64,000 nt of DNA from Tetradesmus obliquus (GCA_030272155.1 CP126201.1:3508501-3572500), one strand, 5' to 3'. Positions 1 through 14,300 are shown, counted from the stretch's first letter. The notes: generated by a model from the sequence alone, not told the origin. Numbers and translations: made by a program.

Positions 1-3000
1 GTCTTCGACAACAACCGTTGCATCTGTGCCCTCGATCATCTCCTTCCGGTCATGGGGCAAGTTAGCTGAAGACATGTTGCTGTCTGCACCAAGAGCACTG
101 TGCCGGAGGTATTGCAAGCACGGCTGGTTGTGTATGAACTACTAAAAGCTAGCACGATAGCAGCCAAAGAGTGGGCACGGCCTTTGACGCTGCAGATCTT
201 ATGGGAACAAGTCCGGAAGGACCATGCGATGACATAAGTTAACAGCCACGCCAGCATCTAATCCTGTTGATCGGGCACCGGCATTCCACTTGCTCACTCC
301 CCACAACTTCAAGATGTATTTTAATCGAGATGTTTTGACTCAATCGACGCGAAGCAGTCAAAGTTGCGCATGTGTATCACGGCTTCTGCTTTGCCTTGCT
401 GGGAGCGTGCTGCCATTGGCCGTTCCTCAGCACTTAGACAGCCGATGCAGCTGTTTAACACAGTTGAATGTTCCTGATCAGTTGCCAGCTGCCACGTTTC
501 AAGCAATGCATCACCGACAGCTTGCAGGCAGTGGTGCAAGGGCAGTGTCTGACCAGTCTCACGCCCGGCCACCCATTTCTCCACAGACACCTGTACGTAT
601 CTGTAGTTACACAGCACCCATGCAATTGAACATGCACGCATGCGCAACCCAAATGCGGGATCTTTGATGGCCTGTGACAGATATGAACCTCAGCAGACCA
701 ACGAACAGTTGACGAGCCGTGCCAATGACCAAAAGAGTGCAAGCCAGTCCTACCCACTACGCGGACCTTGCTAGCAGAAGCCTGCTGTGATGCTCACAGC
801 ACCAATTGATGAAGCACTTCAATAGTGCATCAATGTGGAACAGGCCACGTGTACCATGAACATGGCTCTAAGCAGCCTGCAACCCGCCACAGCTGCTGCA
901 GCAGCCCCATGCACTCAGCACACAATGTGGAACTCACGTTTGATACAGCACGTGGAATGCTTTGTGGCGACAGCGCACAAAAGGCAGCAACAGGCCTCCT
1001 AGGCAGGCTGGACAAAGTGCAGGTTCCAAGTAGTGGGTGTGTGCACGCTAGCAGCAGCACCTGTGTTGGCAGCATCAGAGGTCAGTCAGTCAGCCGACAA
1101 CTCCTGTAACAGCGAGGATGAGCTGTACACACAATATGCATCACCAGCGATCTGATGCCAGGAGCGCTGCAACAGCAGCGATGTGCGGCACCAAAATGAT
1201 TGCAAATGTGCAGCCACCAAGCCAGTCAGCCAGATTCACTGTCCACCAGCCATTGCCTTGCCAGCTGCAGCAGCAGCACATTTTACGGCATGCATACCAC
1301 AACTGCACAGGTGCACAACATGAATGAATGCAGCGGTGTGCACATCACTACTAGTGTAGTACAGGTAGGGGGCACACTGTACACAGGAGGCCTACACAGG
1401 GCCATGCATGTCTCAGGACTGTAGCTTACAGGGCAGTGGGGAGCGGCTGTATGCACACACTGCATCTATCTTGCACGAGATCAATGTCGCCTTTCTCTCG
1501 AATGAAGAACCACAAACCTCTTACTAGCGAGATGGAGAAAAAAGTGCTACGCCGCCCAAATGCTCTCCACTGCATCTACGAGCTTCAACACGCTTGTGCT
1601 GCTGCTAAGTCACACGCGCACCAAGAGCCAAAGAACCACGGCTGCCAGCTCTACAGCCAGATGGCTTGCAGCAATCATCCCAGCTGCCTGAAAACAGCAC
1701 TGACCATCGCTTGCTGCACAGCTTGTTGCAGCAGCAGTAGCACGCACAGCCTGACGGCTGCTGCGCAACTGCCATGCACCCTACAGGTCAAAACACACAC
1801 ACGAGACCCCAAGCGATGCATGTAGCAGAGGCATGTAGCACCTTGCAACCATGGCATCTTTAGCAGACTAATACTTCTTCCAGAGCACGCACACTCGCCT
1901 GGGTGCAGGCAGAAGCGAGCTCCTCTGCACAGTTACATGCATGTAGCATTTACAAAGCAGCCACCAACCATTGCGCGCAGCAAGTGGCTGCCTTTGTACG
2001 CCAATGCCACCAGCAGTGGCACACCCCAGGGTTGTTAACCTAGCTGCTGTGCAAACAAGTGTCCCATGTAACATGTAACAGCAGTGCTGCTTCAGACGAG
2101 CGTTGTTGCACGCCAGGCATAACCAGATTCGCCTGGCATGTATCCGGATATTGTAAGAGGGGTTTGCCGAGCCTATGCCGAGGCTTGAGGCATACCCTAT
2201 ACCCTAAACGCGGGCAGCCGACCAAACTCATCACACCACACAGCAACCTGCTCGCCACCAGAACACGCAGGGCTTCTGCCTATGATGCCAAATCACTCGA
2301 TGATGGCTCCTGCTACCAAGAGGCATGCAACAAAAACTGCCCGGGCACATGAACAAAGGCACATACAGTTCACACACCACAAACATAAGCACCATCCTCG
2401 GGAGACGGCTGTCGTCACAAAGTGCATGTACACTCCAGCTGGCCTGCTGCTGCCCCGGCTGACTCGCGTTCTCTTCGTATCAAGCCCTTTTTCTGGCCGC
2501 AGCACACAGCTGCGGCAGTATACAGAGATGGCGACCACACACTACGTGCTACACAGAAAGCAGCCACTAGCAAGGCTGCCACTGGCATCTGTGATGTAGC
2601 ATTAGCTCAGGCAGGCACACACGCGCACACAGCTGCATCAGACAAGCCCCTGAATGATCTACGCTGCTGCCTGCAACGCAACCTGCTGTCACCCGCCCAC
2701 ATATCAATGTGAAGAATTGCGAGTGTACTCATATACACGCACATGTGCTACGCGATGCTTTCAGTGCATTGCCTGATGCCAGAAAAACACAAGCATGCCC
2801 CTACACACCATGCATGCGTAGAAGTATAACACCAGCCGCCGCCTGCTGCTGCCAAGCACCATACTCGCTGGCCAGCTGGCCAGCTGGCGCTGTATCGGCA
2901 CCATTCAAGGCAGGAATGAGCCGCAGGACAACACGCACTGCTTGTGGCAGCATACACATATAGCCACGCGACCAGCAGCAGTGTGTGCCATGGACGCAAA

Positions 3001-3365
3001 TGTAACAAGGGGCAAAAGTGACAGCCCCACACAGCAGCACCCTGAATCAAAATTGGGCGCCAGGAAGTACAAGACAAGTGGGTGCCGTGCGGGGGTCCTT
3101 GGCAGTGCTGTTATGCACAGAGCAGCACCTGCCCAACAGCTGCTACGCTGTTAGACCAGACACAGCCTGCTGAACTGAACGCATTTCGGCCACGCAGCGG
3201 TCGGCTGTAGCGCCGCACAGGCGCACGCAGCCAAAGCGGCAGAACACGCGGAAGCACCGCCAACAGGCACGCTGCTGGCGCTCGAGGCACAACCACAGCA
3301 GAGATATTCAACCCATAGCCCTGCCCCTCAGCCTGTGCTGGCCTCCTCAGCCCCTGCTGGCCTCC
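1..3365. other. Region without a recognised gene
   Basis: Many short open frames occur on both strands, but none shows a recognisable domain, a sustained coding pattern or a convincing exon chain. The sequence is rich in CA and GCA words and lacks the long CTG/CAG-coded stretches of the flanking gene. The end (about 3325-3365) holds a short direct duplication just beyond the stop codon of the DUF789 gene, so the last part is probably its 3' untranslated region. Confidence 0.5.
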
Positions 3366-6300
3366 TCAGCCCCTGCTGTTGAAGAACTCATAGTCAGAGT
3401 GGTACAGCCGCACCTCCTTAGGGCCCTGCGGCGTAACAACCTTAAGCCCCGAGCCCTTGCTCAGCCTGGCGGCCTGATTCTGCAGATCCTCCAGCCGCGC
3501 CTGCCACTCCCGGAAACGCACCGGGTGCATCTGCAGCCGCATCAGCGGCGGCGCGTCGCCGTCGCCAGCCGCCGCAGCCGCTGCTGCCGCCGCCGCTGCC
3601 GCTGCGCGCACATCACTGCGGCTGCCACGCCGGTTGCCTGGCACCAGCATCGGGTGCCCGCTGCCCGGCGTCCCCAGTAGCTCTAGCCAGCGCTCACCCA
3701 TCAGGTTGTACCACTTCATGCCCACAACAGGCATCGGCAAGCCGGCCAAGTTACATGGGGCCGCCAGGTCAGCGCGTGCAGCTGACACAGCGCCATTCAG
3801 CACCTCCAGCAGCTGCGCAAAGCTGTAGAAGGCGAGGAAGCGCGCTGTCAGAGGAGCATCTGGGATGCGGTACACTGGGTACCATGCGACTGCAAACCAG
3901 CTGGCAGGGTGCACATCCATAAGCCTTGTGGTCATCAGCTGAGGGCCAACCAGAGGGTAGCCACATGCTGTGTAGCTGTTCGCAGGCGCTGGCTGCGCGC
4001 TTGCGCCCGCACCCGGGGACGGACACCCTGCGTCGCCGCCCCTGCCTGCTGCTGCTGCTCCTGCTGCGCTGCTGCCGCCAGCGTCTGCCGCTGCCACCGC
4101 TGCTGCTGCTTCGACTGCCTCCTGGCCGCCAGCCATTGCTTCGAGCTGGATGTAAAAGGGGTCTCTGCTGAATGGCAGTTCTTGCTCCATGTGCTCCAGC
4201 AGCAGCCGCATCACAGGCGGCCAGCCTTTCACTGAGCACGTATACAGCCGGCCTCTGCCGCCAGGGCCCACCTGTACACTGCTGCTGGCTGCTGCCGCTG
4301 CCGCTGTCGCTGCTGCACGCGGGCTGGACGAGCCGTTGCTGCTGCTGCCGCCCTGCGCTGAACCCGCTGGCTGCGCAGCAGCTGCAGCTGCAGCTGCGCC
4401 AGCAGCCACTGCCGCATACGACACGCCGCTGCTGCTGGCTGCGCTGCAGCTAGACGGCGTGGGGCTGCTGCCGGCACTACCGCTGCTGCTGCTGGCGCTG
4501 CTGCTGCTACTGCTGCTAGCTGCCGGCGGCGGCGGCGAAGGCGCTGGGGCTGCTGGCTCTGCCACTGTTGTGAACAGCTGCATCGCTGACATGTATGGCA
4601 CATAATAGGCTGTTGATGGGCCCCGCGGGCCTCCAAGTGTGCCCACAGGTGTGCCCCATAAGCTCGGCTCCAGAAACAAGTCAAACACACTCTTCAGCGT
4701 CAGTCCTTTCAGCACCTGCTGCAGCGGCATCGAGGGGTCGACCGGCACGGTAGGCCCCACCACTGCAAGCAGCCGCTCCAGATCTGTAGACGGCCCCTGC
4801 GGCGGCAGCCCTGCTGCAGCAGACGGCGGAAGGTCCTGCATGGGCGTCATGCCGCGCGTGCTGCTGCTGCTGCCAGGCCCTCCGGCTGACAGTGCCGGCT
4901 CCGGCAGCAGCAGCGGGCTCGGGTGGCCCGCTAAGCTGTTGCTGCTGCTGCTGCCAGCCAGGTGCGGCGACGGCCTGCCGCTGCCGCCACCATGCAGCTG
5001 CTCTGCCCTGCTGCCGCGCCCGCCAGGGCTCATCATTGGCGTCTGGCGGCCGCTGCCGCGCCCGCTGCTGCCGCCGTCCTGCCCAGCAGCATAGTTCCCG
5101 GCGCCCCTGGTGTCAAAGGAGCGCCTGCTGCCACCTTGCCCCTGAGACATCTGCGGACTGCGCGGCATGCCATACTCCATGCCGCTGGGCTTGGAGTTGC
5201 GCCGGCTGCTGCCGCCGCGCCTGCCGCTGCCATCGCCATCCCTGCTGCCGTCCCTGCCCCTGCCCGCGCCCGCATCATTATCCCCCCTGCTGCTGCCGCC
5301 ATCCCTGCCGCCGCGCCGGCCGCTGCTGCCCCTGCCGCCGCCCGCACCATTCGCCAGATGCTGCATCAGCAGCGGCTGCTCCTGCAAGTGATGCCGGCCA
5401 GGCCCTGGGCCGCCGCCAGCACCAAAGCCTGCATGCTGGTTGCTGCCCAGGTGGTGGTGTGGCATGAAGCGGTTACGGCCAGGCTTCAGCCGGCTGTAGC
5501 CGCCGCCAAAACCCTCTCCAAGTCCGAAGCCGCCGCCAGGCACAGTGCCAGGATCAGACATTATATCTGACTGGTCCATGTGGGCTGACAGGTGTGGGCT
5601 GCTGCTATGGCTGAGCCCGCCGCTGACGCTGCCTGCATACATGTGCTGTGGATGCAGCCCGCCGAGGCCTCCGGGGCCGAAGCCGCCGGGCCCGTGCGCT
5701 GCACGTGCGCTGACGCTGCCGCTGCTTGGCCCATGGTGGCTGCTCAGCTGCTGCAGGACCGCAGCAGCAGCCTCATGTTGCTGCCAGGGGTTGCCTGTCG
5801 CGCTGCCGGCCTGGATGCTGCTGCTGCTGCTGCTGGCAATGCTGCAGTCGTCGACGCCTGTGTCAGGCACCTGCACCTGCAGCTGCATCGGCAGCGGCTG
5901 GTGCGGCTGCTGCTGCCCCCGACTGCCCTGCTTGCTGCTGCCTGCAGCACCAGCCGCACCAGGACTGCTGCACTCCCCGTCCCGCTGTGCTGCTCTGCTC
6001 CGACTGCTGCTGCTGCTGCCGGCAACAGGACTGCTAGCAGGCAACTGCCCAGCGCCTGCACTTGAGGTGTGTGAGGCGCCTTGGCTGCCTTTCCCGAGGT
6101 GCGAGGGGCTACGAGGCGGCTGGCCTGCGCCGGCACCCCCACTTTCACGCTTGCTGCTGCTCCCGCTGCTGCTGCCTTTGGTAGGGCTGAACGGACCCTT
6201 GCTGCCCTCGCCAGCAGCAGGCGAGCCGCTGCTGTCTCCATCTCGCGCGACCAACACAGCTCCGACACCTGCCTGCTCAATTGCAGCACGCAGCTGCAGC

Positions 6301-8376
6301 TCGTTTGACGCCAGAGAGCCGTTCAGCTTGCCTACTCGCAGGCCAAACTGCTGCAGCAGCGCAGGGCTCAGCTGCGGTGCTTCACTCAACACATCGCCCG
6401 CAGGACTGCGCGGCTGCGCCAGCACGCCTGCTGCGCTGCTGTTGCTACTGCTGGCTGCAGCACCCCTGCTGGCTGGCGACCTCGAGCCGATGCCTGCCAG
6501 CTGCTGCTGATGCTGCTGCTGCTGGGGCACCTTCACCTGCGACAGCTCGGTGAAGTCCTGCCGCTGCTGAAGCTGCTGCTGCATCCCGGTTGCCTGCTGC
6601 ACCAGCAGCTCTGACTGCTGCTGCTGCTGCTGCTGGTGGTGGTGGGCGGCTGCTTGGCTGCTATATTTGCCATTGAGTGGCGCAGCAGCCTTCCCGAGCT
6701 GCGGCTCCTGCTGCAGCGGCAGTGTGCGCCCATTTCGCAGCTTTTCATCAGCTGCGTAGGCCTGCTGCTGAGCCATTGGCGGCTGCCCTCCAGCTGCTGG
6801 CTTAGCTAGCCGCATGGCGTCCACGATATGCTCGAGACACAGCTGGTGATCTGTGACATGCGGCTTCCGCTCCACGCTCCTGCTGCGCCGCCGCTGCAGC
6901 TGCTGCGGTGGCGGCTGCTGCTGCTCCCTGCCGTGCACAACTACACAGCCGGCGCTGCTGCTATGCTGGATGCCGGGCATGCTGACAATCGTCTGCAGCG
7001 GCTGGCCAATTTTGCTTTTGCGTGCCGCAGCCATGCCAGCCATTGCGGAGCCGCAATCTGGCGACGTCCCCAGCATGCTTGGCAGATCCCCAAACTGTAT
7101 CGACATCCAGCTGTGCTGCTCCTCTGCAGCTGGCGACGACAGCGCCTGCAGCTGCATGTCCGGCTGTGGCAGCACGTGCTGCTCCTGATGCTGCTGACTG
7201 TGCTTCGGGCCGTGGCCTTTCACATAGCCGTTCACACGTGGCGGGCTGCTGCCCTGCAGCTTAGCAGTCACAGCTTCCTGCTGCTGCTGCTGCTGCCGGC
7301 TGTCAGCATCCACATCAACAGTGGTGCCATCTTCCGATATCTGTCCCTGCTGCTGCGGCTGCTTGTGCTGCTGCTTCTGCACGCCGCCCTTGCTGCCGGC
7401 AAGCTTGCGCCGCCGCCAGGCATCACTGCCGTCATCATCATCCCCATCATCTCCGCTGCCGCTGCTGCCGCCGGTGCCCCTGCCGCCGCCGGCAGCAGTG
7501 CTGCCGCTGCTGCTGCCATGCCGCCGCTGCTGCCGGCTGCTGCTGCTTGAGCTCTGCTTGCTGCCGGCACCACCACCGTGGTTGCCGCTGCTGCCGCCGC
7601 CAGCTGCGTCGCTGCTGCCATCATTTGCTGCTGCCTTGTTACGGCTGCTGCTGGACGCATGGCTGCTGCCATTGCTGAGCACATCGCATGCACAGCGGCT
7701 GCCGCCAGCCTGGCACCTGCTGCCCCCTGTAGATCCACATAGCAACCAGGGTGCGAAGAACACAGTGCAGAGTTATCATCTGCCCGACCACCGCCAGAAC
7801 CAGCAGCAGCAGCATTCGACTTTGCAGGTGTAGTGTGCACACAGCAAGTTCACTCGTGCACACGTGCATCCTGCGAGTGCATCCGGGATACCCCATTCGG
7901 CTGCATGTAAGGGCAACTTCTGGCACACCAAATGTTTGACACAGGTCACAGGTGCCTGATATTAACAAATTCGCGGTAGTCTGACTGAAGAGGTGGTGGC
8001 TATAGAAGTCCTGCAAGACCATCCATGCGGCCACATAACAGCGTAGCAGCATGCAACACATGCATGCGTGCATGCCATGCATGAACCGCTCACCGTCACA
8101 GCTGCTTCTGCTGCTGCTGCTCATAGCCAAGGGCTGCACCAATCCTGCAATCGTGCGCACAGGCTGCACAACTGTTGCTGCTGTATTGCTGCCCGGCCAC
8201 CTGGCCTCAGGCGCTTCACACATGCCGCCGCGCGTATGGCTGCCGTTGTTGCTGCTGCCGTTTGTCCCGTGCTTCTGCTTCTTTTTGGTGGGCTTGCCCT
8301 GCAGCTTGGTAGCTGCTGCTGCAGGGCTCAGGGGCGCTGCTGACTCTCTGGGCTCAGCACGTGGAGTGCTGGCCAT
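3366..8376 (-). CDS. DUF789 family protein with very long low-complexity N-terminal region
   Basis: I model two exons: 8376-8094 and 7726-3366, 1547 aa. The donor after TGTGACG and the acceptor CTACAG join in phase. The second exon alone is open for over 4.3 kb. The C-terminal 400 or so residues match plant DUF789: a start 'DLERLLAVVGPTVPV', then 'YYVPYMSAMQLF', then 'SWFAVAWYPVYRIP', then 'MPVVGMKWYNLMGERW'. The first 1100 residues are poly-Gln, poly-Ser, Gly/Arg-rich and Ala-rich, coded by CAG/CTG and GGC repeats, and probably disordered. Two further poly-Ala/Ser inserts split the DUF789 domain itself. Family function is unknown; plant members are soluble proteins with no assigned activity. 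The first exon rests only on splice fit; the start could instead be the in-frame ATG at 7763. Long open frames on the opposite strand here are shadows of the repeats. Confidence 0.85.
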
Positions 8377-10860
8377 ACACCGTGGCTCAACAGCCGCTAC
8401 AGCAGTGCCACTGCTGTGCTGATGACACTGGTGATCCTGGGTTGCCTGTGCCTGTGATGTATGTGTGAGTGTCTTCTTACTAACATCCAGTTGCTGAGAA
8501 GACACTAGGCAAGCCAGGGGTACTGGCACAAAGGCTCACAGACCAAGGCCGGGACTGCCTCCCTGCCGTTCTGCCTTGCCACAAGACGGCCTGCGCTGGC
8601 ACACAGCAGTATGCAGCACTAATAAATGAACGTCTGCAGGGCACCAGGGTGTGCTAAGATCAAGCGGCCTCGCCTGTGCAAGCCAAGTTGCTGCCAAAGT
8701 CGAGAAGCCAAACCTGCCGTAGCTGTGCCTACACGTCACGCACAGCGTGCTACCTACACTCAAACAAGTATGATGCTACTGTAAACTCAAATGGTGCGCT
8801 AAAGGACGCTGCAGGACAAAAGCAGGACGCGAAAGGAGGGGATGCATCAGCATGAAGCGCTGCAGCCAGCTGAAGCTAAGCTGGCTGACGTAAAGGTGCA
8901 TGGCATCAACCGATGCCACCATTGCTGGCGGAGTCCAAGGCTGCTGCTGCTGTGCAACTTGCTGCGAATCCCACAAAGCAGGCTTGACGCATACACTCAG
9001 GCTGACCTCGACAAACACTAATCAAACAATGCTATGGTCTTTCGTTGTTGGTGCAACTGCCACAGCCAGCCCTACAGAAGGCAGAGAAGGCAACAGCTTG
9101 CTGTGCAGCAGCAGGTCCCTGGAAACGACTAGCCCTGAAAGATTTAACAGCATCTAATTGCTCGCAAGCCTGATCACTGCCCCATTAGGGCCGGCGACTC
9201 ACCACTTGCCCCACTGCTGTGTTGAATCGCCAAGTCGCCCAGCGCCACAGCCTTCTAGTGTGATTATGTCTTTATTAAGGCTTTAATGGATTATTTGATG
9301 AGCGCAGTAATCTTCAAACTGCTGTGCAACGTAAGAGCGCAAACACGAGCGCACAAAGGGAGCAGTAGTGCACAAGCCGAGATATCCTCAAAGTTCGTTA
9401 ATTGCACATCATGTTTGACGCCGCGGGGGGCTTGGACTACGCCTGCATGCCACACCCACATGCACAAGGGGGTTTAACCAGTGACACCTTCATCCTGCCA
9501 GGGCCGCCCCAGGGCGCAGGTTCTGGCTGCCCAGGGTCCTGCAGCTGCTTTGGTTTAAAGTGTTGTAACACACTGCAGACTACCGGAGGGATCAGCATGG
9601 CAGAGGGCCCATTTGAAGAGCAGTGCGCACCGCTGGCACCAGCGCTGCATGCGCCAGTGGCCAACCTGAACATGAGAGTCAGACCGCTTAAAGATGTCTG
9701 AGCTGCGTATGCTCATATAAAATTGCAATTACGTTCGAAGCTGCAGTCTATTGCGTCGCTTCCCATTGTCACCGCATGGCAATGCCAGCAGGAATGCAGA
9801 GAACAGGATCACGGGGTGAGATTCGGGCTGTGTTCCTGCAAACACATGCGGTGCTGGACGAACACATTCAATGTCAGACTGCTTGTGGTTAAGCAGACCA
9901 CAGTAACTCATGTTTCGTTCTTCAATCGCACCAACCACCGACTTGATCATCATAAGATCATTGCACGGTGTCCAGCTGCTTGATGTTCCAAGGTTCCTTG
10001 CAGCCAGGCGCGAGCACTGCACCGGGCGCTCAGGTGGCAGGACGCATCCGTGGCATCCAACGCAGCGCAAAGTCCAGGCTGTCCCAGTGACACAGACAGC
10101 GCGGCTGCAAGAGAAGGCTGCCAAAAGCACGAAATGATTACAGGTGCGGCTTGCTCGATGACAAGCCTTGAGGGCTGGCCCACATGTGTACACCGCGCAT
10201 GCATGAGCTGCCAGCTCCTGTTAGCCAGTGGCTGATCAGTGCCAGCAGCTATCAGCTGCTTTTCTCTTATATTAGAGGGCAATAAACATGTCAGCTTCAA
10301 GGGAAAACGTTGCCATCCCCACAGCATGGTCGTGCGAAGCAATCACATGCGCTGCTGTGAGGTATTTGCCTCAGGCTGCCAGGCTGCCAGTGTCACCATC
10401 TGTACCACATCGCTTCCTTTCACAAAGCATTGCGTATAAGTGTGATGTTCATATTCTGCACAAGCCGGTGAGATTTACTAGATTTGTTGTGACACATTGC
10501 AAATTTTGATAGTTCGGTCTTCCGCTTCCATGCAAACTGCAGACTCTCTTTTCACAACACCAATGGCAGTTCTTCAGCAATCCCTAGTGGACGACAGGCT
10601 GCTGCCGCGCAAGTGTTGGTGGGCTGGAACTGTTGCGTAGTTGGTGGGTTGGAACCGTGTGACACCAGGTATGCTGGACATAGCGGGTGATGTGGTGCAG
10701 ACTAATTGTGTGCATGTGCAACAATGTTAGCATTGAGTTTTCAAAGTTTTCTTCTGTATACATTTTACAAGTGAGTGGTTTGAGTCAACATGCGCGGCAC
10801 CAGGGCTTGGGTTGGGACACATACCAGCTTATGGTCCATTCACATTTGCGGCCAGCCACT
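8377..10860. other. Intergenic region
   Basis: This stretch lies upstream of the DUF789 gene and ends at the retrotransposon's target duplication. Open frames are short and show no family similarity. It should hold the DUF789 promoter, but I cannot place a TATA box or start site with confidence. Confidence 0.5.
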
Positions 10861-10865
10861 GTCAC
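10861..10865. repeat. Target site duplication, left copy
   Basis: GTCAC lies directly left of the left LTR and is repeated directly right of the right LTR. A 5-bp duplication is usual for Ty3/gypsy integrases. Confidence 0.93.
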
Positions 10866-11305
10866 TGCTGCGTCTACAGCTGTCTGTTGAGAAGGTCACA
10901 GGAACGGAGCCTTCTTGGAACTAGGCTGGATACTGACCGAATCGATATGGACCGTAAACGGAGAGTATTCCAGTTAGTTACCAAGTGAACCGAAACAACA
11001 GGAGGTGCACTTAAAGAGCACGCGTTGATCAAGTACTTCGTAATAGACTGAAGAACGGTGGACTGGCACCCCTTTATATAGTCGTCTCCCACATAGTATA
11101 CTCATAAGAAACATCCAGAATTAACACTACTAGAAGCATCCTGCAAAGCTACATCATACCATCTCCAGAGAGATCCGGAGAAACCTTGTACATTCGAGAT
11201 CGATCCACATCATTCGACAACTCTCAACAACAACTACCATGTTCACGAACATACCATATAAAACTTACTAAGTTAAACTACACTACTTCCTATGTCCTCC
11301 TTACA
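10866..11305 (-). repeat. 3' LTR of the chromovirus
   Basis: This 440-bp copy begins TGCTGCGTCT and ends CTCCTTACA on the plus strand and matches the copy at 16703-17142 at every base I compared. Relative to the element it is the downstream LTR. Confidence 0.95.
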
Positions 11306-11310
11306 TCATG

Positions 11311-11322
11311 CCCCCCCTTTTT
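11311..11322 (-). promoter_or_regulatory. Polypurine tract
   Basis: On the element's coding strand this reads AAAAAGGGGGGG and lies five bases from the 3' LTR. Such a tract primes plus-strand DNA synthesis in LTR elements. Confidence 0.85.
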
Positions 11323-11341
11323 AAAGCAACGTCCTCGTTGC

Positions 11342-14300
11342 TCAGCTTCGCCTCCCAGCGCGGCGGCCTGTGTCACGTCCGCCATGGTGTGACGCTTCAT
11401 AGTCATCAATCAAGCTTTGTTCAATGGCTGTGTGTGGGATCCACGAGTCGTCCTCCGGTCCAAACCCCTTCCAGCGCACCAGGTAGTGCGCCATGCGCCT
11501 GCCCCGGTGCTTGCGCATGCTTTTGTCCAGCAGTGTCTCCACATACCACTGGTTGTCGTCCGCCACTGCAGGCTGGACTGGTGTTGGCTCCTGGCGGTTA
11601 GTGAACTCCTCACAAGTCTTGTATGGCTTGAGCAGGCTCACGTGGAACACTGGGTGGATGCGCATCGTTGTCGGCAGCTTGAGCTTGTAGGTGACTGGGT
11701 TAATTACCTTCTCCACACGGAAAGGTCCAAGGTAGCGCGCGGTGAGCTTGCGGCTCATGGACGACGGCAGATGCAGGTTAGCTGTGGAAAGGTATGCCTT
11801 GTCTCCCACCGAGTAGGTCACCTCCTTTCGCCGCCGGTTGGCGTATTGGGCTTGCCTTGCCTGTGCCTCTTGCAGCTTGAGCTTCGCGTGCTTGATAGCC
11901 TCCTCGATGTCTGATGCCTGCACGTCGGCTGCGGGCACATTGACATAGGCTACAGCGTCGATCGGGTGCTGCATCTCCTGGCCATAGGCCAGGTAGAAAG
12001 GTGTGTAGCCTGTAGAGGGGTTGACTGAATCATTGATGGCAAACTCTGCTAGAGCCAAGTGTTCGTCCCAGTCGTCCTGCCGCGGACTGACAAAGTGCCT
12101 GAGCACCTCTTCCAATGTTCGGTTAGCCCGCTCGCTCTGGCCGTCTGTCTGGGGGTGGAAGGCTGTGAAGAATCGCAGGTGTGTCCCCAGCCGGTCAAAG
12201 TAGGCCTGCCAGAAGTGGCCTTGGAAACGCGGGTCACGGTCAGAGATGATGACCTTGGGCGTCCCATGATGTTTGTGCCAGGTCTCCATGAAGATGCGAG
12301 CCAACTCTGGAGCGTCAACCGTCTTGGTGGTAGGCGCAAAGTGCACCAGCTTGCTCAGCCTGTCCACAAACGTTACCACTGCGTCATGCCCACGTGCCGT
12401 CGGGGGCAGATCGGTGATCAGGTCCATGGTGATCTGCTCGAACTTCTTCTCAGGCACGGGCAGGGGCTGCAGTAGTCCTGCTGGTAAATCGCTGAGTGGT
12501 TTGTTGCACTGACATGAGGGGCAGCTAGTCACGTAATGCCGTACTGCACGCGTCATGTGCGGCCACCAGAACCTGGTGGCCACGCGCTGTAGCGTCTTGG
12601 TCACACCCAGGTGTCCAGCACTTGGGCAGTCATGTAGCTCCTGCAGAATCAGCTGCCTTAGGCCAGCGTCTCGCGGAATCGCTAAGCGTTCACCATGCAT
12701 GTACCATAACCCGCCGTGCTCAGTCAGCATGGGTGGCGGCTCCCGATACAGGGGGTCTGCCTCATAGCCCTGGCGCACCAAGTCCAGAAAAGAGCCGTCT
12801 GTGACGCTTGAAATGAATGATGCCAGGTCAGGGCGGCGTGACAGGGGGTCTGACAGGTTGTCCTTGCCCTGCTTGTACTCAATCTCTGTGCCGCTGTAGT
12901 AGGACTCCATCCATAGCATCCACTTAGCTTGCCGCCTGGAGAGGTCCTTCTTCTTGTTGAACCAGGTATGGTTCAAGTGATCTGAGTTGACCTTGAAGCT
13001 TGCTCCCTCCAGGTAGCAGCGCCAGGTCTGCAGCGCATAGTAGATGCCTAGCATCTCGCGGTCGCCGGTAGGATAGTTGCGCTCAGCCGAGTTGAGCTTG
13101 CGAGACAGGTATGCCACAGGCTGAAGTCCTTTGCCTTGGTTCTGCAGTAGCACCGCTCCCAGTGCAAACTTGGAAGCGTCCGTGTACACCTCATATGGCA
13201 GGGTAGGGTCCGGCGTCACCAACACAGGCGCAGAGGTGAGTGTGTTTTTTAGATCCTCGAACGCCTTTGCTTCCACATCCACACGCCACTTCCACTTGAC
13301 TCCTCCGGCTGTGAGGTTTGTGAGCGGCAACGCCTTGTGTGCGTAGTGGTGGATGAAGCGCCGGTAGAATCCTGTCATCCCCAGGAAGCTCCTTACTTCT
13401 GTGACATTGCGCGGTGGAGGCCACTCACGCACCGCCTCGACCTTCTTTGGGTCTACCTTGATGCCTTCTCCGCTCACAATGTGGCCCAAGAAGGTTACCT
13501 CCTTCATTGCGAAGGCACACTTGTCCAGGCCAGCGTAGAGACGCGCCTTGCGCAGCGCAGTCAACACCTTGTCCACGTGCGCTAGGTGTTCTTCGGGTGT
13601 CTTGGAGTAGATGAGGATATCATCCAGGTACACGATCACAAAGTCATCCAGGAATGGCCGCAGCACATCGTTCATCAAGGCTTGGAAGGTTGCAGGTGCG
13701 TTGGTTAGGCCAAAGGGCATCACACGCCATTCGTAGTGGCCATAGCGTGTACGGAAGGCTGTCTTGGGGATGTCTTCTTCTGCAATCCTGATCTGCCAGT
13801 AGCCGCTCTGGAGATCTAGCTTGGTGAACACCGATGCTCCATGAAGACGGTCAAGCAGCTCATCAATGCGTGGTAGCGGGTAACGGTTCTTCACGGTAAG
13901 CTTGTTTAGCGCCCTGTAATCCACACACATGCGCAGCTTCCCATTTGCCTTGCGGACAAACAGGATGGGTGCGCCGTATGGCGACTTGGACGGCTGAACC
14001 AGACCACGCTCCAAGAGGTCAGTGAGTTGACGCTTGGCCTCCTCCAACTCCAGAGGACTCATGTGGTACATGGGTCCAAAAGGCGGTTTGCCACCAGCCT
14101 CTAACTCTATCTTGTGATCGACAGAGCGTTTTGGCGGTAGCCCCTTCGGCATCCCCTGAAAGATCTGTTTGTGCTTCTGGAGCACCTGCCGCATGCGTTC
14201 CGCCCACTGGGGGTCCTCATAATCAAACTTGACTTCCTCCAGTTCAGCTCCTTTTCCACCCTCGGTGGCTTCGCGCAGAACCGCAAGGAACGCGGTTGCA

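Noticed and set aside
2190-2215. CCCTAAAC, a plant-type telomere word
   Set aside because: A single occurrence without tandem repeats is chance.
4890-6510. Plus-strand frames of 190-320 codons opposite the DUF789 gene
   Set aside because: CTG/GCC-rich antisense of low-complexity coding sequence; no domain and the minus strand has a real domain.
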